Positions 1 through 11,473 of a stretch of DNA of 64,000 nt are shown one piece after another. The notes beneath the pieces were generated by a model. It did no database searches. It was given only the letters and a program-made list of their open reading frames with translations, and was not told the DNA's origin. Position numbers and translations under genes: made by a program. The DNA lies in NCBI GenBank assembly GCA_905250025.1, contig CAJNOJ010000027.1, positions 434,001 to 498,000 of the forward strand, given 5' to 3'. Within the stretch, counting starts at the first letter, position 1, and each line of letters opens with the position of its first letter. This stretch comes from Adineta ricciae (Eukaryota; Rotifera; Eurotatoria; Adinetida; Adinetidae).

Positions 1-702
1 AAGTTGATTGATCTATTGTGAAGGAAATGCAAAGTGAAACCGTTGTTTTTCTCACGAGGAAACTTAATGATCAGGAAAAATAGTCGAAATCTGAGAAATT
101 CAACCATCGGTTACAAATCAATCATAATAAATTATTAAATAAACAGAAGATTAAACAGCAACTAAAGAGGAAGTTTATTAAGGCTTGCCGCTATGTCATC
201 ACCGTTGATATTGTCAAACATAGAGGCAAGTTCTAATCGAATTATTTGCCGTCTGAATATCTGAGAACATCAACAGATTGTCACTGATCAATAACAGTTG
301 AATCTGCCGCACAATAATGCCATTGGAATCGTTCCGTCGGCAATGGCACATATCTTACCTATACACGTGTCAATTGGTTCTAATCAAATAAGTGACAGTG
401 AGACAACAGTACATTCAAATAGCAAAATGACACATTTCACGCTGAACGAGTCAAGTATGTCCACTTCCGACTACAAAGGAATGTCCTGTTGATAAGCGCT
501 AAGAAAAACAATCATCCCTATGCACATAAGGGAAAAACGACACATTTTAAATAAACACTAAGCCAACGTATGCAGACGAAAGATCGTGGCTGTGTCTTTG
601 TGTCAGTCAAAGAATGCAAAAAATAGTTTCGTAATATTGATTTTGCCAGGTAGGAGAAGGAAAGCATGATTCATTAGGTGTAAAATTTTGAAAAAAAAGG
701 TT
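1..702. other. Left-edge stretch with no recognisable gene
   Basis: AT-rich sequence. The only open frame of note (298-492) has no family features and no convincing splice context. It may hold UTR or intron of a gene beyond the left edge, but nothing shows this. Confidence 0.5.
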
Positions 703-776
703 TGGTCCCTATGAGGATCGAACTCATGACCTCCGCGTTATTAGCACGGCGCTCTAACCAGCTGAGCTAAGGGACC
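703..776 (-). tRNA. tRNA-Ile (anticodon AAU)
   Basis: Read on the minus strand this is a complete 74-nt cloverleaf. The acceptor stem GGTCCCT pairs with AGGGACC and is followed by discriminator A. The D-arm is TAGCTCAGCTGGTTAGAGC, the anticodon loop CTAATAA carries AAT, and the T-arm contains GTTCGATCC. There is no intron and no encoded CCA. AAU (read as IAU) is the usual eukaryotic isoleucine isoacceptor. A run of A on the plus strand just left of the gene gives a T-run downstream of the tRNA, as a Pol III terminator. Confidence 0.97.
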
Positions 777-865
777 ACATCAGTTTTCATCTCTAAATCT
801 ATACTAATTTTAATCAGATAAAATACAACAGAAGGAAAAATATGTTTGTGTACGTGTGACACCAT

Positions 866-1462
866 TTATTGATTTGGCCAAAATTTTGCATGCACTATCT
901 CCGCTTCATTTTCAAGAACAGGACCAACGACAGTGTACTGCGGTGCTGGTAACAATGGTTGGCATGGTAAAAGACCATCAAAGCCTGCATGTTTCTAAAA
1001 GAAACAATCACGTATTATATCTGTCGTCTATCGGCATATTTTGTTTTTATTTTGTAATTCAATCCGTTCTCCTTTTCTATTTCAGCTATTTCACTCGAAC
1101 TACAGTTTACTTACACCTAACGTTTCATTTGAAAGTGCATAAACCATTTTTCGAATGCCGCTCCATCGAAGAGCACCCGTACACATTAAGCATGGCTCAC
1201 AGCTCGTATACAACGTACATTGCTCAAGAACCTCTTCACTTAATTTTTGTGTTGCCATACTAATCAGATTAAGTTCTGCATGACGAGTAACATCATAGAC
1301 AGGTGTAAAACATGTATTTTCGGCAGTTAGCAAAACTTCACCATCTTTTGAAACCAGACAGGCACCAAATGGATGATTTCCATGCTCGACAGCAGATTTC
1401 GAAAGCTCAATTGCTGTCCGTATGAATGGTACATGAATATCATGATTATCAATAGACGACAT
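866..1462 (-). CDS. Nucleoside deaminase of the cytidine/deoxycytidylate (CDA) superfamily
   Basis: Two exons (1115-1462 and 866-994) join in frame to about 158 residues, the usual length of stand-alone bacterial, plant and fungal nucleoside deaminases. The zinc site is intact: His61-Ala-Glu63 (ligand and proton shuttle) and Cys91/Cys94 in the motif SCEPCLMC. The N-terminal NHPFGACLV strand and the C-terminal EAEIVHAKFW end are typical of this group. These enzymes hydrolytically deaminate a purine or pyrimidine base or nucleoside; the substrate (guanine, cytosine or other) cannot be read from sequence. The exon 1 donor is GGT/GTAAGT and the acceptor TTTTAG. I chose the ATG at 1462; an upstream in-frame ATG would add eight residues. 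The overall look is more bacterial or fungal than animal, so horizontal origin is possible. Confidence 0.88.
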
Positions 1463-1569
1463 TGCGCTGTATAGGTTATATATCAAAAGCCTTGCCTTAT
1501 CTACAGATCGCTATCCACATTTTATGTATCGAGAAAGGTATAATATAGCAATGGGGTCTCATAGATGAC

Positions 1570-3646
1570 ATGTTTTTAGGTAAGGTAAATTGCATTTCAA
1601 CTCTCATGGATGGGTCTGAAGTAAAGAAACGCATGAGCAAATGTGGCTGTAAGCAGATGTCGCTGTCATCCTTGCCAAAGCTTATGATTCTAGTTGGAGA
1701 ATATGAACCAATTGCTTATAAATACAGTTTCGTAGCAGCACAGCATAACCTGAATGTGAGTTTGACTTCGCGAGTACGAACAAGTGCTTCGTTCGATTGC
1801 TTGAGGGTTATCGAGTATGTATTTACGGCATGTGTTGTTCAACTTAAAATCAGTTGTTCATTTACGTCCTCAGGTAAAAATTTGTTTTCGTAGATTAGTA
1901 AGATGTTATTTTCTTGTGCATTTAGACAATTGATAAAGTTATTCATCGTTGTCTGACTCATGAAATTGGAAAGCACGAGAAAAAAGTTGATTTTGATAAG
2001 CTTCCAGTTGACAAAGCAGATGATAAATCAGAGAAAAGAGACGTGAAAGCTGTGATCGAAACAAAAGAAGCACGAAAAGAACGTGAAAAGGCTGAATGGG
2101 AGCGATTATCGATTATTGAGAAACTAGTGAAAAAATACTTTCCATCTCACATAAATTCAATCGCTATTTTTGTATGTCATTTGAATTCGTTGTTCCCCGA
2201 AGAATGTATATGTCTGCTAGGTTGTTTTCGGTGTTGGCTATGTCATTTATGAGCAAGTCAAAAATGATTTTGAGATCAAATATACGTTCCGACATGGCTC
2301 ATGTCCAAATTTCAAAATTAAAGAAGATCAATTATTAGACCGAAGAGAATTGTGTAGTACGTTGGAATCTATTATGAGACCTGTCGAAGACAAACTCGTT
2401 TCATCTTATTACATCGTCATTGGTGACCATGGGGTTGGGTAAGTGATGACTGTAAAATGAAATAAACGAACTGTTCGTTTTCATTTTTAGAAAAACCACT
2501 TTGATTCGTCAAGCTGCACGAAAAATTGGCCGCGGTGTGATCTACGTTGATGGTTCTTGATTAGTTTACTTGTCATAAGGAGTTTCCTCTATCATTGTTT
2601 CTAGTTCCTTCGAATACGGAAAAGTTTGGCTTTGCTTTTGCCCGTGCAATACGATTTCATTTCAAAGAACATCTTCGTCTGTCAAATTGGATTGAATCGA
2701 AAATGTTCGGTTCACCACCAGATGACGGTAAGAAGTCTGATATCTCCATCAATGTCGTCTATTGGATTGCTTTAGGCAAGGAAGCCAGTTGGGAACGTGT
2801 TTTGATTTCATTTCAACAATACGCTCTTGATTTTAAAAAAAGATACGGCCACGTGCCCGTTTTAATCTTCGATAACTGTGATTCGTTGGCGAAAAAAGAT
2901 CAGAAAATGTTGGAAATTTTGCAGGATACAGCTAAAACAGCCATTGATGATTCAACATGGGTCACTGTCTTTGTCGGATCAGTCGGCGAAACACCAGAAC
3001 AAATGGAGGGTATGACACAGAATTGTTTCTTGATTAAATCCTCGTTTTCATTTGTTTTTAGGTCGAAGCAGCATCACTCGCGCTTCGTCGTTTATCGAAA
3101 TTGGAGATTTAAATGAGAAAGAAGCCATGACGTATCTGACGGAAAAACGAAGTCTTTCAAAAGATATGGCAAAACAAATTTATGATTTGTACGGTGGGCG
3201 TTTCAAGAGTTTACAGAATGCCGCAACGAAAATCGAAAGTGGTATATCATTTGCCGGTATGTTCTCAATGAGAATTGCTTTGGATACGAAGTTGTAGTGT
3301 TTATGTTTATGCAGAGATTCGTTTGGCAACTTTGAATGATATTTTTCGTCGAATCGAGAAACTCCGCTGTCGTGCAACGAGTGAAGAACAAACATTCATT
3401 TTCAATATACTTTGTGGTTTATTACATCGATCTGAGTTGACCGTTGATGAATTGGTTCATATGCAAGGAAATGCTGAGATTCGACACAAGGTGCTCGAAG
3501 AACTTCGCAATGAAACAATTCTGACTCGAGCGGTGTCGAAGGGCGCTTATCGATTCCATGGCCAATCGACGAGGGTGTGCGTCGAAGAGTTTTACAAAGA
3601 AAAGCGGTGTTTTCACTGTAAATCAATCAAAGATATGAAATTCTAA
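1570..3646 (+). CDS. Unrecognised P-loop (AAA/STAND-like) ATPase with a membrane-like segment
   Basis: Seven exons join in frame (1570-1755, 1926-2171, 2221-2438, 2491-2552, 2605-3009, 3062-3256, 3315-3646), giving about 547 residues. A charged, Lys/Glu-rich N-terminal third is followed by a hydrophobic segment (near INSIAIFVVFGVGYVIY). A Walker A motif, GDHGVGKTTL, is split by an intron, and a Walker B motif, VLIFDNCD, follows. The arrangement resembles STAND/AAA ATPases, in which a helical region follows the nucleotide-binding core. The mitochondrial inner-membrane protein Yme2 has a similar membrane-then-P-loop plan, but I see no specific match. The first exon and its ATG are uncertain; ATG 1657 is an alternative. 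Function unknown: ATP-driven and probably membrane-tethered is as far as the sequence goes. Confidence 0.72.
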
Positions 3647-4128
3647 AACATCTCATATTTGTTTCAAATGATTTTTTTGTACTATTTATATGCAATATTC
3701 GTTATTCTCAGTAGGTAAATCGTTAACGAGAATAAATCGATAATACTATTCAAGCAATAGCAGATAACTTGATTTTTCTTCATCTTCAATACTATTTTCG
3801 AAAGGGAGATTTGTGTTGTTTCACAGTGAATGGTCATGCGTGTCATTTCACTAATCAAATGTTTACCTACATCTATTCTTTGAAAAAATTCGAAGTCGGA
3901 TCGACGACGATGTGTGATTCGTCTGTTTTCGTCATCCGTCCACTAAGTGGTGAATTTACTAGACAAAGAGAAAGAAATGGTCGACGGCCGAACTGGGCGA
4001 AAGATAAAGAAAACATTGTAAATAAACACACACGCATATCGATAATCGACCTAGTGTGAACGCAGACAAAAATTAAGTAAGTTTTAAGAAGTTTCCAGGC
4101 AAAAGAATTCGAAATTTGGTTTTGAAGA
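3647..4128. other. Intergenic, no gene seen
   Basis: Holds the 3' end of the ATPase gene and the 5' region of the next gene. An open frame at 3769-4059 has no family features. A GTAAGT donor near 4078 and an acceptor TTTCCAG near 4100 suggest a 5'UTR splice site for the next gene. Confidence 0.45.
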
Positions 4129-5120
4129 ATGTTGTCAACAGAATCTCAAGCTCAAAGTCAACAACAAGTAAATAGTTATGACGAACGTGTCTTTAATGAA
4201 CGTATTCGTCAGTTATTCAATCCGATCGAATCATCGCTATCGTCTAATGACGACATTGGACAAATGACTTCAATTGTTGATGCACTTTTTCCGGAACAGG
4301 CGTCTCTTTATCAACAACAGAAACAACGTGACCAACGCCATGCGTCAACCAACGATCTAACCTCTACTTTCGATCGATTTCCATTGTGGAGCACCAACAC
4401 AAATACAGCCAGCACTAACAATTCAGCATCGGCTTTTTGCGGTGGCACAACAAATGGTTCATCAGCATTTGCTAATCGTCGTCAAGGCAAATTACACAGT
4501 TCAACACGTTCATTACGAAATGCAAATTTTCATCATCAGCCACAGCCATCGCATCAACAACAACAACATCATTATCGACCACCACCACTTACTCGACCCC
4601 GTTTTACTTCATCAACAATACGTCTATCCTCAGCAGCGGCAACGTAATATCAATGCACTCTGGCAATTCTTCAGTGACGATTGTTCTACTTTTCTCTTCT
4701 AGAACTATTCCAAATGGTACTAGCAGCAACACTAATGGTCTTCAACGGTCATCATCGTCACTTTCCACGAACGCTGCTACCAATGGCTCAGCTGAATATC
4801 AACCTCGTTTTGCTAGTCGTCTTTCTAGTACTCGTTTACCCACAGCTGCACCACCGGTTGGATCACATGATCAAATTGCAGGCAATACAACATCAATCGA
4901 TTCAATTGCTCCACCATCGACAGTTGGTGTTATGAGTCAACCATCATCAACTTCTGCTGTACTTGCGCGCAGTACTTCTTCAACCAATGGTCAACCACAG
5001 CAATTTGTTACGATGACACAAACGACAACAACTACCTTCTGTTATGTACCAGCATCTGGTTCACTTGCTTACAATACCTTACCGGGTGCAAATCGCAGTG
5101 CAGCTGTTCCTCATCATTAA
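4129..5120 (+). CDS. Hypothetical low-complexity (Gln/Ser/Thr/Asn-rich) protein
   Basis: Two exons (4129-4643 and 4703-5120) flank a 59-nt intron (AAC/GTAATA ... CTTCTAG) and encode about 310 residues. The first 60 residues are the most structured-looking part (a helix-prone stretch with NERIRQLF and MTSIVDALF). The rest is disordered: poly-Gln and His-Gln patches near residues 140-160, then long Ser/Thr/Asn/Pro tracts. No domain was recognised and no signal peptide or membrane segment is present. The composition suits a transcriptional or RNA-associated scaffold, but that is only a guess. Frame continuity across the intron and a matching composition on both sides support a real gene. Confidence 0.7.
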
Positions 5121-5206
5121 TAGTTAAAAATCAAAAAATGAGTTTTTCTTTCGTTCGGTAGAAAACTATGTCAAACATGTCGTAGCTTGTCTAAAACACA
5201 TGTTTC

Positions 5207-5227
5207 ATTATTTATTTATTTATTTAT
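5207..5227. repeat. Short (TTTA)n microsatellite
   Basis: About five units of a TTTA tetranucleotide in the 3'UTR region of the gene ending at 5120. Confidence 0.8.
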
Positions 5228-5372
5228 ACATATGTGTGTATCTCCTTTAAGACGAACTTGTGAACGTATGCAGTTTTTCTTCGTTATGTTTCTTTTCTTC
5301 ATTTGGATTTTGGATTAATCGATCGTGAGTGTTTTTTCTGTTGTATTTGTCGAGCAATGTCATGCACAGAAA

Positions 5373-5375
5373 TAT

Positions 5376-5406
<31 letters not shown>

Positions 5407-5408
5407 TT
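5373..5408. repeat. (TATT)9 microsatellite
   Basis: A 36-bp uninterrupted TATT tetranucleotide tract, the longest simple repeat in the window. It has the same unit as the tract 150 bp upstream and lies between the stop at 5120 and the AATAAA at 5528. Confidence 0.9.
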
Positions 5409-5527
5409 ACCTCTCCTTCTTCTTTGTATGCGCCAATTGCTCCTTGTTCTCCTGTCTTCCTTTCCTTCTTTCTTCTTACAGGTAAATGCTTGTCTTTGCA
5501 ACGAAAACAAAGATTAAAATTGTGTTC

Positions 5528-5533
5528 AATAAA
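5528..5533 (+). terminator. Candidate poly(A) signal AATAAA
   Basis: AATAAA about 400 nt after the stop codon of the low-complexity protein gene. It is the first canonical hexamer after the microsatellites. Confidence 0.4.
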
Positions 5534-6245
5534 AGGTTTATGACAATACAAATAGTATCTATCTTAATCTATTTGAAAGTCGTCCCATGATGAAGGACGA
5601 ACTAGTCGCTACAATTTACGTAGCAAGTCAACATGTTCTTTGGTAGAGATCATTCTTTGAACACCACCCTCCTCTATGAACTTCTATTACTATATGCCTG
5701 ACGATTCCGAAATGGTTGTGTCATAAACATTTCTCGTTTTGGAATCATTGGTTAAACTTGAGAGGAAAGATCTAGTTATTAAATTTATTCATTTCTTCAT
5801 AATCGTTCCAACATACTCTATAGAAAAACAACAAACAAAAAGGGTAGAAGAAGTTGGAATCTTGTGTAAATACATGTATATCTGTAGAAAACAGAGCGAG
5901 CAAGAACGCACATTTCAATATGTTTCTTTTCAAAGAGAAAAAAAAAGAAAGGCCAAAGTTAACAAAGAAAACACATACTTTTGGAATTAATTCTTTATCG
6001 AGACAATTCACTTAAGACACACATAGACAACCACAGAGAGTGAGTATTACATAGAAATATCGAAGAAGAAAAAGAAAACAAAAGAATAAACAATTTTTTT
6101 GTCGAAGAAGAAACTCAATGATGTAGATAGACTTCGTGAGTAAAAATAATGAGATTCCAATCAAAGTAAATTATTGAACAAATAAATAAACACACAATGA
6201 AGAAAGCGCATGATGACTATGATTAAACTCACAAATGAACCAATA
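5534..6245. other. Intergenic between convergent genes, no gene seen
   Basis: AT-rich. Overlapping open frames on both strands (5739-6011) are Lys/Phe-rich and have no domain features. The stretch probably contains the 3'UTRs of the plus-strand gene to the left and cyclin A to the right. Confidence 0.5.
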
Positions 6246-7697
6246 TTATCGATGATGTTCCATACTCATATTTTCTTCATCAAAATCATCTAATGTTAAA
6301 TCAAGTATTTCGCCGTCGTCATCATCGTCGTGATCCATAAATGTTGATGGAGCGTGATGAATTAAGCTTCTAAACCGACATTCATAATCCTCATTGCCTT
6401 TTTTCGATTTTAAGTAGCGCCGAAGAACACTTGATGTTGTTCGATCCTGATATGTTTTACTATATAAATCATCAATCGCTGCAACACATTCGGCTAAATC
6501 GCGTTGTGTGTACGATGTGGTCTGAATATGACAATTGCTCCATACTGCATCTTTATTCAAGATACGATTAGCGTAGAACAAACAAGCAGCTGCTGTCAAT
6601 GATGAACGATACGATGAAAACGGACGATCTTGTAAAAGTACTAATGTACACAAATAATTGGTTAACAGACTTAAGCATTTATATTCATTATCATGCTCGT
6701 TCATGGATGTGCTCGGTTTGAGACACGTTAAATAATATTGCATAAATGTATAATAAGTCGGACCCGAAATCGAAAAATTGAGCATCTAAATAGAATATGA
6801 GACGAGTGAACTTGAAAGATTAATAAAGTACCTTCATAAGAATTTGTTCCATACGAAGTATATGTTTTGTTTCATAGGTGTTGTCCGTAATGAACGAAAA
6901 TTCTTCCAGTGCTGGTGGATACATTTCTTCATATTTGGAGGCAACATACATACATGTTGTACCTACGAAGGAAATCTTCAAGCTAATGAAATTTCATTAG
7001 GAAAATGTTTACCAAGTAGTTGTAATTTCGATCGAGTGACATTCACCGTCGATAGAAATCGATCAATATATTGAATACAAAGGAAAAGTGTTTCATCATT
7101 TAATTTGTATTCGTCTGCTACTTCAATGAGCCAGTCAACAAGGATAGTACGCATTGCGCAATTAATGTCCGACTGATGTTCCATAAAATTCATTTCTACA
7201 ATGACATTTCCCAGCTTCACAAGTTATGTTCAAGCGGATGAATAACTTACTCGGGGCATAAACGTGTTCGACAGCTTTCAGATGCTCGAAAATTGATTGA
7301 CGATAATCAGGTCTAAATAAAAAGAACTATTGATGAATATTGTTATCCACTACTTGACTTACAATTCGAATAGTTCTTGTTCAAGCTGTTCGCGAGTCTT
7401 ATTCTCTTGACACACTGGTTGCTTTTGAATCGGAACAACATTCGCTTTGTTGATAGTTGTAACCAATGGTGAAATGAGCATTTGATTTTCATCATGGTTT
7501 TCTTTCAGAAGCTTTTTTATTGAACGTGTTGCAGTTAGAATAGGCCGTGAACCAGCTGAAATACAGTTTTCTTGTTGTTGATAAGCTGCACTTGTACATA
7601 GTTTCGTTTTGTTCGAAACAAAGTTTTTATCTGATGAAACATTCGTTAGCGGGAGTCGATTATGTGTCGCACGCAGTACATGTCGATTCGAATTCAT
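6246..7697 (-). CDS. CCNA: Cyclin A
   Basis: Five exons join in frame on the minus strand (7363-7697, 7251-7312, 7013-7195, 6832-6962, 6246-6785). The cyclin-box signature [18 protein letters not shown] is followed by [31 protein letters not shown] and an ITDNTY segment. This is the cyclin A arrangement, where the hydrophobic patch MRTIL docks RxL substrates. The C-terminal cyclin fold is in exon 5 and ends in an acidic Asp-rich tail. Near the N terminus, RHVLRATHN fits a destruction box (RxxLxxxxN), expected for APC/C-dependent degradation in mitosis. It should partner with CDK1/2 in S and G2/M. The ATG at 7697 was chosen because it is the first ATG before the D-box. Confidence 0.95.
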
Positions 7698-9303
7698 AAT
7701 CTTCAATGAAAAATGTGATTATTCAAACAAAACAATGTTTCCTTCATTTATCTTACTCGAATCTTAGACGAACTGCGTTTGTACAAACAACGGTAACTAG
7801 TCGACAACGAAAAAAGATGGAATATGAAGAAAAAAACAAAGGATGAACGTCTCTTCTCTTCTCTTTCGCTCGGCTGATGCCTATGTATACGTGCGAACGC
7901 GTGCTCTTTGTTTGAAGGCGCTTGTTTTCTCTTTCGTCCAATACACGTTCATATTTCGTTAGAGTGCGCTAGTGTAAACGAATTGGCATCGAACATATAA
8001 GTTCTTACATTTAGAATGGAAAGTTAATACTTATTTAGTTAAAAATTCATTCATCTAAATCAAATCGCTTAACTACTTCTGAGCCATCATGTGTACGCTA
8101 TTATTTGGTCATTTCTACTAAAAAAAGTAAATGAAACAATTGATTTAGGAAAGTTTTATTGTAAGTTATGTTTTAATAGGCTGAGAAGTGAAGAACCTGA
8201 TACTTTATAATAGTCAGGTATTAAAATAAATGAATAGATATCTATATTTTTTGTCAAAAAAAGTTTTTTTTGAGCCGCCGCCGCCGCTGATGGACTACAC
8301 GGCTTATACACCTCTATTTGTCAGATATGCGTCAAGTCAACTATACACATATGTGCGAAAAGATAATTCAACTCAAAAAAGTGGCAAAATTCGATTCGAT
8401 TTGTTTGAATACAAGCTGTTCTATTGAAAAGACGAAAACAGCAGTTCACCATAGCACGTCATCTCTCTTCGTAGGATTGTCATAAAAGAACACGACTGAC
8501 ATTTCTAACTAACTAAATCAACATTTACCTTCATAAATATCTGACATTGCCTCGTTATATATACATATATTTAACGAACTTCCTGATTAATTGGTTGCGA
8601 ATAGAAACTACAGAGTATATCTAATAATTTTCTTCATAGTTTATTACGTCTTTATTTCAAGCGTTAAGAATGAGTCTTTCTGGTCGAAAATACACACGAC
8701 TAAAATATCTTGTGTTTACTCAACCTGCTTTATAAAAAGTCCCTCATAATGTAGTCGACAAAGAAAAATTGCCGTCCTCGACAGGCGAGTTCGTCTAACA
8801 GAAAATTGTTAATTTAAAGATCGTGGTGTTTTATCTTCTAACGACAATACAATGAAGGTAATTATCAACGATTAAAATAAACACGGTGCATTAAAGACCC
8901 AGTCTGATTATTAGTCGAATTAATTATAGAATCTGCTGTTTGAGTAGTGGTGAAAAATCGTTATACCTACATTGTATAATTTGAAAACGTTGAGAAGTTT
9001 AGTAGAAGTTTACAACTATTTTATAAAAGATTATCTTTGCAAACATATTTGCCTACGATTAAAACCAAAAGCTTATGATATCAAGCGTAATATTCGTTCC
9101 AAACTAATGAAGTGAATCACTTCAATGTCGCTTAGTGTATGTTCAAGACTCTCTCATAAGTGGTTATGAAGTATTATTCAACCAGAAATTGAAGCAAATG
9201 CCTATTATTACACATTGCTTAATATTGATGAGTTAGGATTTGTGTGTTCTTAAGATATATATTATTTTACATGGTAAACAAACAACGGCAAAAAAGGGAC
9301 ACG
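7698..9303. other. Intergenic, no gene seen
   Basis: About 1.6 kb containing the cyclin A promoter on its left side. A Gly/Pro-like GCC run (near 8273-8290) and scattered short frames are present, but no protein family, tRNA or repeat was recognised. Confidence 0.5.
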
Positions 9304-10245
9304 TTAACCTAATCCAGATGCTTTCAAATTTTCATCAATTAGAATATTATTGGCGACGCCATAGACATAAACTAGTTGTCCTTGAAATTGTTGTCGGTCA
9401 ATTGCTTTACAAATTCCACCTCGACGATAATCAAGACCACGGGAACATTTCACGAAATTCTGCCAGATGACTTCGTCGAATACAGCATCACCTTCGGTAT
9501 TTAATGCCACGTCGATAGATAAATTTATTTTATCTTCATCGTCTTCAATAACTTGTGATAGAACAGGATCGCAATCACGAGACTTCTTCTGTGAATTTCG
9601 ACGACTGTGACTGGTCTTATTTTGGCGAACAAGCGCATCGTATCCTCCATCAGGCAGAAGTGCTTTCGTAAGAACACTTCGTGTGTTTTTCGTAAGTTCA
9701 TACCATTCCTGTGAGTCTTCTTCATGGAGTAATTCATGAGTGGACCTCGCCCGATAACGTCGATCGTGTTTCAAACGTTGTTTCATACGTGCAAACAATT
9801 TGACTAGAGAGAATGATCTCTCATCATAATCATCGTCATCGCGATTGTTATAATAGATATTTGGTGGAACACGACTGTGCTCTGAATGATGATGAAGATG
9901 ATGAGGATTAGTAAAATCATTCAATGACGCTCGAGGACGAAGATGATGTAGTGAACGTTCGAATTCACCGTGATGATCATCGATCGCCAAAGACATTTGT
10001 CGACCGAGAACATTTGGCAGATTTTGTTGGTGAATCTGCTGTTGCTGAATTGTTGCCAAAGCACTCGTCGTTGGTGAGTGTCGCAAAACTCCACAACGTT
10101 GTGTAAGATAGAGATAGTTTTCAATTAAATCACCTTCGGTTTCGTCGATTTCTTCGTCATATTCATTGGTTTCATTCGGTTGATTATCATCGTCATCGCT
10201 ATCATAAAGATGATTTCCTAAGTTAGTCGACGTCTGCACAGCCAT
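9304..10245 (-). CDS. Hypothetical acidic, His/Asp-rich protein
   Basis: A single long open frame of about 313 residues. The start at 10245 follows a splice-acceptor sequence (TTACTTACAG just before AATGGC), implying a spliced 5'UTR or a further upstream exon. The N-terminal 60 residues are strongly acidic (SDDDDNQ, EEIDETEGD). The middle has Gln- and His-rich patches (HHLHHHSEH), followed by a basic patch (RMKQRLKHDRRYRARS) and a C-terminal 100 residues that look folded (DEVIWQNFVKCSRGL, QGQLVYVYGVANNILIDE). No signal peptide or membrane segment is present. I do not recognise the family. The length of the frame and its sustained composition support a real gene. Confidence 0.68.
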   Translation of the reverse strand: MAVQTSTNLGNHLYDSDDDDNQPNETNEYDEEIDETEGDLIENYLYLTQRCGVLRHSPTTSALATIQQQQIHQQNLPNVLGRQMSLAIDDHHGEFERSLHHLRPRASLNDFTNPHHLHHHSEHSRVPPNIYYNNRDDDDYDERSFSLVKLFARMKQRLKHDRRYRARSTHELLHEEDSQEWYELTKNTRSVLTKALLPDGGYDALVRQNKTSHSRRNSQKKSRDCDPVLSQVIEDDEDKINLSIDVALNTEGDAVFDEVIWQNFVKCSRGLDYRRGGICKAIDRQQFQGQLVYVYGVANNILIDENLKASGLG

Positions 10246-11473
10246 TCTGTAAGTAATGATTGTGAAGCTGAGTTTAGACAAATATTTTCTTTGCTGTTGC
10301 TTCAATTTGGTGTATGTCGTATTGTTACCAATATATATATATTATGACAGCGTCATTCGAGCATAGGTAAGAGCGCAACTTCTTATAATATTTTCAAAAG
10401 CGACAAGGACGTGGTAGTATAATGAAGAAATCATAGCGATGAGAGGAGAGGAGAGAGAGAGAGAGACACGTGAGAAATATACGACATGGTTTATACCTCG
10501 TTTTAAATTTACAATTGGAACAGAGCAAGCATCTTCTTAGCACGTTTTTTCTTTGTCTATCATTTCTTCTTTTTCTTTCTCTTTGACACTTCCTGCTCAT
10601 AATTGTAATGCATTGAAATTAACAATAACGAAGGGAAAGGAAAAGAGAAGTTTGAGCGGGCTCATCTGATTATGATAATAGAAGAACACTCTGCATGAAT
10701 TTGCTAAATATAGGATTATTTTTTCGCCACTGATAATCAGTATCAGTTTGTTTGTCGAAGGGAAAAAACACGTAGTGTTTCTCGGGGTTTTCTATCTTTC
10801 AACACTCATCGGATTGTATGTTTGATTGAGCGGAATGTGAAATATCAAGATTTGAATATGAACACTTCGCGCATTTCATTTATTTTCTACTGTCACGACT
10901 TATTTATGGGAATTTTTCATGAAGATGACGTTTTTTCATCTGTGAGATATAGTGCAGAAATAATTTACAGGATCAAAAAAGAACTGAAGAGATAAAAACG
11001 ACGTTGTATGTATCAAGTCCTACACAATTGGTTATTAGAAAACGACAGATATTCTTTTTTTTTCTAACATTGTTCTATAAACGATGTAATACATTGACCT
11101 TTTCAGTCGTGTTCTATTTGCTTTTGGTTTTTATTGGAGAACAAATGAGTAATCATGGAGATTCAGTTTCAATTAAAACGGATATTCATGAACCACATCA
11201 GTGATGTATCAAATGACTAATCAGACACATAGAAGGATAACAGAGATTAAATCGGATCTCGAGTATTCAGTGTTTCTTTCATGATTTAAGTCGTAAATCA
11301 ATTAAGACAAACCGAATGATGACGATTCTCACCATGATCTTTGCAGTTTCAAACAAAATAATTGTCTTTACAATGATAATTTCTATTGAAACTACGGTTT
11401 CAAGGAAAGCTACAAGTCAGTTATACTGTGAGAGCAAATAAAAACTGAAATCTATGATAAAAGCGGTCAATGT
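10246..11473. other. Intergenic, no gene seen
   Basis: Contains the upstream region of the acidic protein gene, a short GA run at about 10440-10463 and AT-rich sequence. No conserved reading frame was recognised. Confidence 0.5.

Noticed and set aside
7911-7921. CHR/CDE-like TTTGAAGGCGC upstream of cyclin A
   Set aside because: It resembles cell-cycle promoter elements, but spacing and orientation do not match the known CDE-CHR arrangement and such short motifs arise by chance.
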